Below, piece by piece: positions 1 to 11,003 of a DNA stretch of 64,000 bases. A program made the translations under genes and the position numbers. The stretch spans positions 12,750,501 to 12,814,500 of the forward strand of contig OY821787.1 in NCBI GenBank assembly GCA_963682175.1. The letters run 5' to 3'. The notes under the pieces were generated by a model that saw only the letters and a list, made by a program, of their open reading frames with translations, searched no databases and was not told the DNA's origin. The stretch comes from Triglochin maritima (lineage: Eukaryota; Streptophyta; Magnoliopsida; Alismatales; Juncaginaceae). Within the stretch, counting starts at the first letter, position 1; each line of letters starts with the position of its first letter.

Positions 1-271
1 AGTCATTTATTACTTAATTACTTTGAATTCAATTTAGGCGAGAGTCAAGGACTTAGAAATCCACAAGAGAAGGAAGGCGTAGCAATTTGAATGTGTTCCT
101 GTTGCATTTGCGAATTTTTCGATACAATCCGACAGCCATGTCCATATACCTCCATTAACAAATGAATCACTCAACGTTAACCAAATCCAATAACCTACCT
201 TAAATTCTTACCTATCACCCCAATTATAAGAAACCACAAGTATTACTGAATCCTAGTTAACTTTGTGCACA

Positions 272-3200
272 TCAAAATGCAACCGTTTCTTTCCTAAGCC
301 TCCTTTCCTCCGAAAGAAGAACGGCGAACTGAGCGAGCACCTCTTCGTTTGTTCCCTCTCCTTTCACCTCCTCGACCGCCCCGGTGTCTAGGTTTACTCT
401 GGACACCGGCTTTCTCAAGAGATTCTTCCCAATCTGGATGAGTTTGTGGAGGTTCTTCTTGCTCGACATGTCGACGGAGGATGTGTCCCCAACTAGAGTG
501 TCATCCTACATAATTCATGGTTAGGATTGTTATGTTGAGATGGTAAGGTGGAATAACTAATCAAATATTTTTATTTGAGTTTATATATCTATTACCTATA
601 TCCTCTAGTAAAAAGTATCAATAACCCTCGAATTTGACCAAAATATATGTCCTTAATTTGATCTTTTGTGTGGTATTAAAATGGTGAATTGAAGCTTCTA
701 ATGTTTACTTAAATGGCTTATATATAGAAGAATTATGTACTCAATTGTACTTAGTAGATTTTTATTTATTGTGATTAAAGAATAGTTTTACCTGGATTCT
801 GAGATAATTTTTCTCACTTCCAAGTGCTTGGAAGAGCACGGAGGCATGGATGTCTACCATATCTGAACTAGCTTGAGTGAAACTATCAATTAAAGGCGTC
901 CCACCGCCGTTGTAAAGCCATTTAAGAACTCCCCATTTTGAAGCAGCTCGAGCACTATACTTCGACTCCAACTTTGCGGAGCCTGTGCCAATCGAGATGA
1001 CAATATACTTGGTGTAATCTGTAGGGTGGAATGACCCTTGATCCTTGTTTTCACGCACCATTTCTTTAGTAACGTGATTCATGGCTATCAATGTCTGGTA
1101 AAATAATGATAATCGAAATTGATTAAACAAACCACAAGTATGGATACGTAGGCTTAATTGAACTTCTTGTTCAGATAGATCGAATAGTGAGACTCACTGG
1201 ATTATTTGCAGCGATACCTCCATCTATGAGGTTGTAATTTCGAATTTTGCCATGACCCCCAATGACATTGAAGTTGTGCGCTGGTAAATACGTTGGAGCG
1301 GCCGACGTGCCGATGCAAACATCTGAAAGGAGAGCATTCTTCGATGGATCATTCTTTGCCTACAAGGTAATTAGTGCCATACTTGTTACACATAACTGAA
1401 AGAAAAAAAATCGTTTTTATTGGAAATGTGGTTTGCATTTTGGAGGTGGTTATTAGATGTGGAAATAATCACCTCAAATGTAGAGAAAATCATGGGCTGG
1501 AGAAGCTTGATGTCAAACGTGGGAATGACAACGTTTGTTAGGGTTTGTTGGAGTCTGGTTTCACCGAGGATTTCTTTGACTTTGGAGTGAAGGTGTCTGC
1601 CGCTATATCTTGGTCCCCTCAATGCTCTAAACAACTTTCTAAGCGTCCCCCTAAACAAAATTAGAAAAAACAACAATCAAGTCGAATCTGTCGAAATAGT
1701 TTCACCACTAGCTTATGCATCTTTCATAAACCATTCGTAGCATGAGCATGATTTACGATGAGAAAGTATTCATATTCATCAAAAAATGTTCTTCTGTTGT
1801 AATTCTTAAAGGTATTATCAATATGATTGAATATTTTTGCATGCTAGTCCACACACTTTAGAAGTTGTCAATGTAATTATTCGTTGATAAAAGTATGTAC
1901 ACTCCATCTATTTTGCTTCTAGATATATATAATGGAGTCTAATTGTTTGAAGAACACAAAAAGGATCCTAATGCACAAATGATGAAACTTTAGATAAATG
2001 ATATTATCACTTACCTCTGAGGAAAGATTTTCGGGGAATTTTCTACGTAAAAATTGTTAATCTCCTTGGCGGCGTAAAGCGGCCGTCCGTCCTTCCCAGG
2101 AGCAGTTATCATTGTAGTCACCAACCCTCCGGTGCTTGTGCCGGCGACCACGTCGAAGTAGTCCGCCAACCTTGCACCAGCTCCGTCCAATTCCTGGATA
2201 CACAAATTAACAAATACTCACGACCTACCTACTAGGTATTTCACGAAGCTCCAGCTGATTTGCGAAGTTCATAATGACTATTTTACAGGTCGTTGGCTTG
2301 TATATTTTTTGGATGCTACCTCATATTTTGTATATGCCTTTGAGTTTGATCGATACCCTTATGGCAATTATTTTTTTCTTTGTCAGGTAACAAATATATG
2401 TTATTTCACCTTATGTTCGTCTCCGAAAATAATTTTCTTACCCAGAGGACAAAGATAGAGTTACTTTATATAATATTTTTTAAGCTACCGGCTAGACCTT
2501 GGTACAAGGCCGGCCTAAACCAGACCCGGCCCCCCAGGGTTGGACCTGGTAATTTTATATTTATTTAATTTTTTAGGTATTTTTAAAAATATTTTAGTAT
2601 GTTTGGAGGTATTTTAAAAATAAAAAAACAATTTTTTATTGGGCCAGATGGCCCGCCGTGCCGGGACCCAGCTCTACTGTCTCTTTGCTTTGTAAGCAGC
2701 TCACCTATCGAAGTGTTGCAGAATTCACCTTCATACAAACACAGGCTACAATTAGAAACTAATTTCAATGATTAAGTTCCACAAAATCGGTATTTCTATG
2801 GGTCTGTTTTAAATCACGTTTGGACAATAAGAATCCCAAAAAACCTAGCTAAAAATCTATCTGTGAATATTTCTAACGCATAAATTGGTTTGTAACTTTT
2901 ATGTTGCATTTAGATACAGTATTTTTAAGTCACATGAAACTTGAAATTGACGGGATTTACAACAACAACAAAATTGAATTTCCAAATGACGTAATTTTTT
3001 TACTATGTTTGGATAAGTATGTTATTTTTCAATGAAAACTAAAAATTTATATGTATTTTATTAGTTTTGCAATTTAGAAATACATCCAAACCGTATAAAC
3101 TGCATACTATTGTGCATAAAATCATATATATAACATAACATTAATGTTTTACACTCATTTTAATGACTGAAGTGAAATACGCTGTGAATAATTTTGAAAT

Positions 3201-3591
3201 TTCACCATTCAACATGAAAATTTGTTTCGACTGATTTTGTATAGTTGTATTTTCAAATGTGACACTTCGAAATTCTATTTCAAGTGAAATTGCAGGTTGA
3301 CGTAACACATCTCTCATCTTGTTTTTTATTTTGAAAAAGTGTTGGGGAACAATATAATCATACTTAGAAAACAATATGTGTAGAGTTGGAATATTGCTAA
3401 AACTTTCTTTTACCGAGTTAATTCTCAAACGCACCCTCAAAAAATATAAGACCTTCCACTACCTGAAGCTTGGATTCGAGGAAGGCGAGGACGGTCCCAG
3501 GAATAAGCCCCCTAACACCTCCACCATCGATGCTAAGGACCGTGACCATCCTCCTGGCGACATTGTTCTCACATCGTTCACCGGTAGCCAT
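272..3591 (-). CDS. Patatin-like lipid acyl hydrolase (PLP2-type), six exons
   Basis: Exons on the minus strand: 3463-3591, 2015-2193, 1473-1650, 1198-1359, 792-1094, 272-505. They have GT-AG borders and compatible phases and give 394 residues, close to the usual 400 or so for plant patatin-like proteins. Exon 1 holds the oxyanion motif DGGGVRG (D22-G28). Exon 2 holds the nucleophile elbow GTSTGG (S63). Exon 4 holds the DGG motif with the catalytic aspartate (D208). The Ser-Asp dyad is therefore complete. The start at 3591 is preceded by an in-frame TAA twelve bases upstream. Family knowledge: cytosolic or membrane-associated hydrolases that release fatty acids from phospho- and galactolipids, often induced by wounding or pathogens. 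No signal peptide is evident. Intron 1 is long (1269 bases). Which paralogue it is cannot be told from sequence alone. Confidence 0.93.
2194..3462 (-). other. Intron 1 of the patatin-like gene, with repeat-like islands
   Basis: This is the only long intron of the gene. It contains a GC-rich island (about 2490-2550 and 2640-2690, CCGG/GGCC-rich) that resembles dispersed repeat sequence. An AT-rich stretch follows from about 2800 to 3420 with no coding potential. The donor (GTAGTG after 3463) and acceptor (CAG before 2193) fit the reading frame. The repeat assignment is inference. Confidence 0.5.
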
Positions 3592-3722
3592 CGAGCCAAT
3601 TTAGACGTTCCTTCCCCGAATCAGCACTTGATGTTGCACCACAAAGCCTTGATTGTCTTGGGTCGATGATGCAATGCCAATTAGGATTCAATGGTTCGTT
3701 TCTCACCTGGAGGTGTGGGAGA

Positions 3723-3729
3723 GTTTATA
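3723..3729 (-). promoter_or_regulatory. Probable TATA box of the patatin-like gene
   Basis: TATAAAC on the minus strand, about 132 bases before the ATG. A start site some 30 bases downstream would leave a 5' UTR of roughly 100 bases. The remaining upstream DNA to about 4110 shows no gene. Confidence 0.45.
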
Positions 3730-4110
3730 GGGCATGTCTGTTATTGTTACATGGCTTTGGTTTGGGAAAGATCTGTCTATAAGGTATGAGGGGTTGGATG
3801 TTAACCGTAATAACTGATACAATGGTGGGGTGTCTGTTCTCCCTAACAACTACGAATATATGTGGTATGTGGAAGCTTATTGATAGAGGAAATGGTTTAA
3901 AATATTTCTTTAGTTGGCTTGTGAAATTTTAAGTTGTGAGGGATAACAAACCGTGTGTAATTTGAAGAATTGATTCTAATATTTTCCAAGGTTCTTGGAA
4001 TGTATGCATACTATGGTAAATATAACTATGTACACTATTAAATTGTTGAAATTTATAAGCAAACATATTGTTTTAATATAGTGCTTCTACGGTGAAAGCC
4101 AATTTGGCAT

Positions 4111-4114
4111 TTTG

Positions 4115-4160
<46 letters not shown>
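4111..4160. repeat. (TA)n microsatellite interrupted by a MITE
   Basis: A run of TA dinucleotides that resumes at about 4375-4386 on the far side of the MITE, so the MITE inserted into this microsatellite. Confidence 0.9.
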
Positions 4161-4162
<2 letters not shown>

Positions 4163-4374
4163 TCAAGCTCTAGTGAGCCCAGGGCTCATCAAATTTAGTT
4201 TAAGCCCCCTACAATCTCACCATTGGATCTTATTTACAGTTAATCTCACCATTCATTAGCATAACCGTTTTTTTCTTAATCTACCTTACATTTTGAAATG
4301 AGTGGTGGATATTGTGGGGGCTTAATTTAGTTTGATTAAACCCTGGGCTCACTTGACAATTCCTGTATATATAT
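4161..4374. mobile_element. MITE, about 214 bp, with ~50-bp terminal inverted repeats
   Basis: The left end (GTCAAGCTCTAGTGAGCCCA, then GGGCTCATCAAA and AAGCCCCC) and the reverse complement of the right end (GTCAAGTGAGCCCAGGG, then ATCAAACTAAAT and AAGCCCCCAC) match over roughly 50 bases. It is flanked by TA repeats, so the target duplication cannot be measured. It has no coding capacity. The superfamily is not certain. Confidence 0.8.
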
Positions 4375-4651
4375 ATATATATATACAAAAATATTACAAT
4401 GAGACCAGGTCTCATTCTAAAAAAATGAGACCCTATATTTTCCTCTCTTAGATCTAGATCCAACGGTTGGTTTATCCAACATACAATTTATACAATCAAA
4501 GGATAATATGGTAATCTTCATCTCAAGATGCCAACACATCTCGTCTCCTCACCTCTGATCCATTCCTACTCCCTCCACCAACACATCTCCTCCTTCTCAA
4601 CCTTCCTCCTCCTTATCCTCCGTTGATGTCATCCCGCCTCCGCAGTAGCCC

Positions 4652-4804
4652 AAGCGCTGCTCCACCTGCCGGAAGAAGGTGGGGCTCGTCGGCTTCCGTT
4701 GCCGGGAGACTTTCTGCGGAACCCACTACTATCCCAAGCACCACCGCTACAGCTTTGACTTCAAGATGGAGGGGAAGGAGTCCAACAAACTTGATAAGAT
4801 CTGA
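4652..4804 (+). pseudogene. Captured AN1 zinc-finger (SAP-type) gene fragment
   Basis: A 50-codon frame ending in TGA reads KRCSTCRKKVGLVGFRCR, then ETFCGTHYYPKHHRYSFDFK, and ends KLDKI. This is the carboxyl-terminal AN1 finger and tail typical of plant stress-associated proteins (SAPs). Decay is visible. The second cysteine-glycine of the central CRCG motif is deleted, the last zinc-binding Cys is Tyr, the linker before KLDKI is shortened, and an in-frame TAG lies immediately upstream (4646-4648). Living relatives bind ubiquitin and act in stress responses. This copy sits inside a transposable element and is very unlikely to be functional. Confidence 0.85.
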
Positions 4805-5459
4805 TCGGAATATGGGAATGGGATTGCTGCTGCTGGTATGAATGGAAATGGATTGTGATGTTTGGTTTGGTTGGTGGTTGTTTTCTGTATTAATTATTTT
4901 AAAAAAAATTGTTGCTATTTTAATATATAAATTTGTGTCTTCCGTCTAGTGTTTGTATAACTCAATCCACTTGACCCATTTCCTTTGTCAAAGAGGGAGA
5001 AGATTTGGGATCCCTTTCTTTCTTTCTAATACTGCTTGCATTTTTTCTCCATCATTTATTTTCTTTGAGATGTAATATTTGGATAATTGTTTTGATGATT
5101 TGGTTTTATTTTGTTTGGAATGTATTAATCTAGTGATGGTTCATAACATTCAAGGTACTGAGATATGATTTTTGCTTCGAGTCCTGTTATGCAGGATGAA
5201 CCTACTTGGAGTGACCATTTTCCATGAAACCACAACTATTATCCGAGGATTATTACATCTCACACTTATTTCATTTCAATATCTTTTGATCATAATCGGG
5301 GTTTTTAAATGATAAGGTTACCTTATCCTCTTTGTAGTGCAAATCGAGCCAATTGCATGTTTTTGAAGATTTCTGAAGAGATTAAAGAAAAAAGTAAGGG
5401 ATTAAAGAACAAGGTCTCAGCATATATCAATGGATGCATTGTCTGCTTAATGGTTAGTA

Positions 5460-5550
5460 TTGAACTCTTGTAGTTATGTATTGTAGTAATGTAGTTGTGT
5501 ATTGTTATATCATTGTTGTGTATGGAACTTGTGTAGTTATGTATTTCACC
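5460..5550 (-). repeat. Left subterminal array of the GTGTATTG motif
   Basis: Several copies of GTTGTGTATTG and GTAGTTATGTATT within 90 bases. They are the reverse complement of the CAATACAC motif arrayed near the right end of the same element. Confidence 0.55.
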
Positions 5551-6544
5551 GAACATGAAGTGAAAATCTCAAAGATTTCTACATTTGCATTAAATATTAT
5601 GTATTTCTGCTTTCTGTGCTTTTGAATGTTGCATATCAACTTATTAAATATGCACATCTGCATCCCAGTTTCTAAACTTCTATATGATATTAGATTACAT
5701 GTCTAGATCCTTAGTAGTTGTTATTTAATGTTGTCTTATTATAAAGTAATACTCAGTAGGTCTTCACTTCCAAAATAAATTATTCACTTCCAAGAATAAA
5801 ATATTGTTTGGTGCCTAATTTAGAATGATATTTTGTCAGATCATCAACAAGGAGATTCATGCGTCCCAGAGTTTGAACTGAGACTCATATTACATGTTGA
5901 TTATTCTTGACAGTGTTCTGGAGTTTCTGCTTTGTTTGGATTGCTGGAGTTTCTCTTTGTTTGGACTGCTGGAGTTTCTGACTTATTTAGACATATGGAG
6001 TTTCTATCTTTGTTGTAAGGAGTTTTGTCTTTTGTGAAAGTAGTAATTGTGTCTACTAGAGTTCCTTGTTAGGACTGCCATGGTGGTTGTTGAAGTATTG
6101 ATGATATATACTGACTTAATTTGTGGAAGTTGTGGAAGTAGTGACCAAAAAGTAGTGATGCTATCTGAGTTAAGTAGGATTGTAGTAGATATCATCTTTT
6201 TTGTTGTTGTTATATACTTGCAACCAATGTGACTACATTTTGTATATAGTAGGAGTCACAACTATGTACTCACTTAACACATTTGATACGCCAATCCAAC
6301 AGGTTACGATACATATTTTTGGTAATTTTGATGTGGAGTGTCGACGATGTTTGTGTTAGTAACTTTTTCCAGGAAATGAGACCAAATATTTGGTTTGTTT
6401 CGTAGTTCCTCTAGTATAACATGTTCTACACCTACAGTTATTCTGTCGGATCGGTTAGATACAATTGTTTAGATTTATGTGGACCTGCCTAATGCATTTT
6501 AGTTTCGCTTAAATGGAGAAGTCGTGTGATTTTGATGTTTGCGT

Positions 6545-9010
6545 TGGGTGTCATTCCCTATAGGAAAGAGAGAGAGAGGAAAAAGAGAAGTTGGAGATAG
6601 AAATGACATGGAATACTCTACAAAACTGCATCACTTTCTTAAATAAAACTTCCATTGAATATACATCTATATGCGTTCAATACACAATAGTATATGTTTA
6701 ATACACAAATATATCATTTCAATACACAACAATAACATTTTATTACACAAGTTCAAACCCTAGTGTGTATTCCTGACACATTTCTAAATTCAGACACTAG
6801 TGTATATTCCCTATTGCTCCAAATTGTTTATTCCGAGTTTGTGACATATGTCAATTTTAATTTAACTCAAACTCCTATAATCACAAGAAAAGAAAACAAA
6901 AGAAAATCCATAATCCACAACAAACATGTCAAGCAATCTGTCACATAGGACTAAATTACTATATTAGGGGATGACTAGGTGAGAGAAATGTGTAGAGAAT
7001 GGTACTTCTTAAAATGTGGTCTTTTGTTTTAGAGATATGATGAATAGCATTATGTGAAGTGAATTCATATCATATAAATAAATTTCCCTTCCCATGTTAT
7101 GGTACTTCTTAGTTATTATGTTGGGTTGTTTATTTATATTGGATTGTGTAGGTTCAATACACAACATTATAAGTTTAATACATAATTGTATCATTTTATT
7201 ACATAAGTACAAGAATTCTTTAATTTATATAAATTATCATTAAAATACACAATTGCATTATAAGTTGAATATAATGTTGTTTAATATGGTTTAGTTTGTC
7301 TATTGGATATTTTGGTTATAGAACATTTTGGAAAAATTATTATTAAAATACACAATTGCATTATGAGTTTAATATACACAACTCTAAAAGTTTAATATAC
7401 AATTACATCATTACAATACACAACCGCATCACTTTCGTAAATAAAACTTCCAGTGAATACACATATATATGCGTTCGATACATAACAGTATATGTATAAT
7501 TCAGTTGGTTGTCGTCGGAGAGGAAGAAGTGAGCAACATATGATTCTAAAAGAGATACGTACATAAACATGAATTGTTGATCATTGTGAAGGAAATGAAG
7601 TAGATGGAGGGTTCATGTTGTTGTACATGGTATGGGAGTTAAGACATTGATTGGTGTTGGGGAGAGGGTGTTTGATTTTGTATATTTTTGTGATCAAACA
7701 TATAGATGATTAATTGAAATCAATTTAAGAAGCTTGTGGACATCCCCACTTAAGCCTACCATAAATGCTAACAGACTCACATAAGACTAAATTACTATAA
7801 TATGATATTTTTTATATTGGAAAGAGAGATGTTGGAGATAGAAATGACATGGAACACTCTACAAAACTACATCACTTTCTTAAATCTCTACAAATCTCTA
7901 TAAAACTTAAAGTGAATACACATCTATATGCGTTCAATACACAATAGTATATGTTTAATACACCAATATATCATTTCAATACACAATTGTATCATTTTAT
8001 TACACAAGTTCAACAACTTCTTCACAAAAAACTCATTCACAAGATCTGTCAAGCAACAAAAACATTTTAAAAAAATTGTCGAACAATCTGTCATTATCAA
8101 ACCATACAAGTCTACACATATAAGGAATTTCTAAGTAAAAAAGATATCATATGGGATCATATTACACATTCATTAATCAAAAACTCATGAATGAAGAATG
8201 ACAATCACTTTCAACACAATGACTTCCATAAATCGTCATCCAACAAATCAGATTCATATAAGAATCTAAAATACATAGGATTGTCGATCCTCTAAAACTC
8301 AACTTTCAAACACAACCACACACAAAATACCCATTGCTAGTCAATTCCCTAAGCCTTACAATGCATCTCATATCAAAATTTGTAATTTTATTATCCTACA
8401 TGTTACCAACTCAATGATCACATCACAAATTTGGTTACTGAGTCAATATTTAAAAAACAAGACTTTGAGCACTACAATCTCCTCCCAACTAAAACTAAAA
8501 ATACATCCAACCAAAAGTATCCAACATGCTCATTTCTTCAACTAAAACTAAAAATTGTACCTTTAAACTCAAACTCGCACCTCAAGTCCTTTCCCATCAG
8601 CACCATACCATGTTGTTGTATATGGTATGAGAGTTAAAACATTGATTTGTGTTGGGGAGAGGGGAAATGTTTGATTTTGTATATTTTTGTGATCAGACAT
8701 ATAAATGATTATTTGAAGTCAACTTAGGAAACTTGTGGACATTCCCACTTAAGTCTATCATAGATGCTAACGGGCTCACATAAGACTAAATTATTATAAT
8801 AGGACATATTTTTCTACAGGAAAGAGAGAAAAATGAAAGAGAGATGTTCGAGATAGAAATAACACGGAGCACTCTACAAAACTGCATCACTTTCTTAAAT
8901 AAAACTTCTAGTGAATACACATTTATATGTGTTCAATACACAACAATATATGTTTAATACACCAATATTTCAATTCAATACACAACGATATCATTTTATT
9001 ACACAAGTTC
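6545..9010 (+). repeat. Right-side repeated blocks with CAATACACAA arrays
   Basis: A block of about 190-210 bases occurs three times, at 6545-6755, 7804-8010 and 8810-9010. It begins with AGGAAAGAGAG, passes through AACTCTACAAAACTGCATCA, and ends in CAATACACAA units. The last two copies belong to a longer direct duplication (about 7611-8010 and 8605-9010) that shares further sequence including GTGGACAT..CCCACTTAAG. Partial copies lie at 7140-7210 and 7340-7500. Confidence 0.75.
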
Positions 9011-9675
9011 TCCGGAACGTATAACTGGATTTGAACATTACACCTAACAGAAATAAGTAGTAGAAAAAAAATGATATTTTGCAGAATCATGCAAGTTCAA
9101 TCCAAATCCCATTTTGAGCAGACAAAAGAGAAAATAAACAGAAACTCAATCAAATCTTTCAAATGCAACCAAAACCTCGAGAAATCTCGCGAAACTTACA
9201 ACGAATACATGACTCGAAAAAACATTGTTTTGAAACACTAAACCGAATTTCAGCAAAATTTTCCAATTTAACCTCATTTCCAGCAGACACAAGATCTAAG
9301 CACCCTCAACATCTCGTACGAATCTCGTACGAATCTCCAAATCCAAACTCGATTAACTCCCTCGTGGTTGTCGATGGTTTGGTAAGATGGGGAAGGAGGG
9401 GAGGAGAGTGGAGGTCAATCTTCCATCGTCTTTTGGAAGGTTGTTGGAGGGGAGGAAGGAGGATGGGATGGGTGTGATTGGGAAGGAACGAAATAGGGAG
9501 GAAGAAAGAAGACATAATGGATGCGTATGGGAAGGAGGGGAGGTAAAAGAAGGATGTGGTGATTATAAAACTACCCTTTTTCATTTTCACCGTTAGATTA
9601 GATCTTGATGGTGTATGTTTGGGGTCTCATTATATTAAATTGAGACCTGATCTCATTCTAATACCACCATATATA

Positions 9676-9708
9676 TATATATGGTATTAGAATGAGACCA
9701 GGTCTCAA

Positions 9709-9749
<41 letters not shown>

Positions 9750-10250
9750 CATACATATATGTATATATACATACATATATAGATATATATATGTATGTAT
9801 GTATATGTATACATATACATACATATATATATCTATATATGTATGTATATGTATATATATATATATATTTCATCAATACATGTATAGTTATATGTATGTA
9901 TATGTATATGTATATTTCATCAATACATGTATAGTTATATATAGAGGAGCAAAAATAACTAGTCAATTGTATACATATACATACATATACATACATATAT
10001 AGATATATATATATATATACATATACATACATATAACTATACATGTATTGATGAAATATATATATATATACATATACATACATATACATACATATATAGA
10101 TATATATATGTATGTATATGTATGTATATGTATATATATATATATTTCATCAATACATGTATAGTTATATGTATGTATATGTATATATATATTTCATCAA
10201 TACATGTATAGTTATATATAGAGGAGCAAAAATAACTAGTCAATTGCGAG
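9676..10250. repeat. TATACATA low-complexity block with inverted and direct sub-repeats
   Basis: Alternating TATATA, TACATA and TATGTA tracts. The unit TTTCATCAATACATGTATAG occurs several times, once inverted near 10030-10060. The 3' phrase GAGGAGCAAAAATAACTAGT occurs at about 9943 and again at about 10221, so roughly 100 bases have been duplicated. Long open frames rich in Tyr and Ile here are compositional. Confidence 0.85.
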
Positions 10251-11003
10251 AAGATTACGAACAATAGTGGAGGAAAAATGGTTATGGATACATAAATACC
10301 TCAATATCATTCAAGTTATATTTGTCCACTACTACATTTAGGACGATGCATTAACAGCTTTCCTTTTGTTAACCACAGTATATAAAGCAGTCGTGAAAGC
10401 AAAGGTGATACACGGTTGAAAAATTTGTTAGTGCAGTTACCCTGCAACTGCTTTGTTAAATTCGAATCTAGAATCTAAATTTGCATCTACCTAGGCAAAA
10501 TGGTGTCGAGTAGGAATTAATTTAAACCAGTTTCAAAACGTGCCCAAAACCTATGAGTTTGACAGACAAAACTGGTTTAACACACTCTTTCGTCATGTTA
10601 AGGAGAGCCCTTGATCCACCCAAACCTTGTTTAATACTTGCTCTAGAAGCGTTTTTCATGCTTTTGAGCGCAAAATAGGCTTCAGAAAAAGAAAGATGGA
10701 CCTAACGAACCTATGCTACAACCCACAATCAGCAAATTATACAACTTGGATCCAGTGAGGTTAATCTTAAGAGTAGCAACAGACAAAAAATAAGTTAAAC
10801 TAACACGTTAAGAAGTTACATGAACATAAAATGCAGACCTCATATCCACCTTAATGTAGTTAATCACCCAATTATACAATGGCAAACCAAATTATGTGAC
10901 ACCTCTCTTTCTCTCTCCTACTATAACCCTGATAAATATGATATACCCAATCAAAAAGGTTGATTTTCACCCACCCAAACTAATGTCTATTCATTGCCTT
11001 GAC
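10251..11003. other. Intergenic, 3' side of the MACPF gene
   Basis: Non-coding, AT-rich DNA. It should include the 3' UTR of the MACPF gene, whose stop is at 11004. No repeat structure or polyadenylation site could be placed with confidence. Confidence 0.5.

Larger units (their letters stand above)
4398..9668. mobile_element. 5.3-kb terminal-inverted-repeat DNA element (MULE-like), no transposase seen
   Basis: The left end reads AATGAGACCAGGTCTCATT, with ATGAGACCC about 30 bases in. The reverse complement of the right end reads AATGAGATCAGGTCTCAATT, with ATGAGACCCC at the same distance. Similarity then continues to AGATCTA..AACGGT. Arrays of the motif ACAATACACAA lie near the right end (6.66-9.01 kb), and the reverse orientation GTGTATTG lies near the left end (5.46-5.55 kb), as expected for subterminal binding sites. 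The interior is AT-rich and non-coding apart from a captured AN1 zinc-finger fragment. Assignment to Mutator-like rather than another superfamily is inference. Confidence 0.6.

Noticed and set aside
3376..3669. A plus-strand frame of 97 codons over the first patatin exon
   Set aside because: Antisense to exon 1 of the patatin-like gene, whose splice and motif evidence is strong.
9658..10264. Open frames of 70-140 codons rich in Tyr, Ile and Val on both strands
   Set aside because: They follow from TATACATA low-complexity sequence, which lacks stops in several frames. There is no domain or plausible composition.
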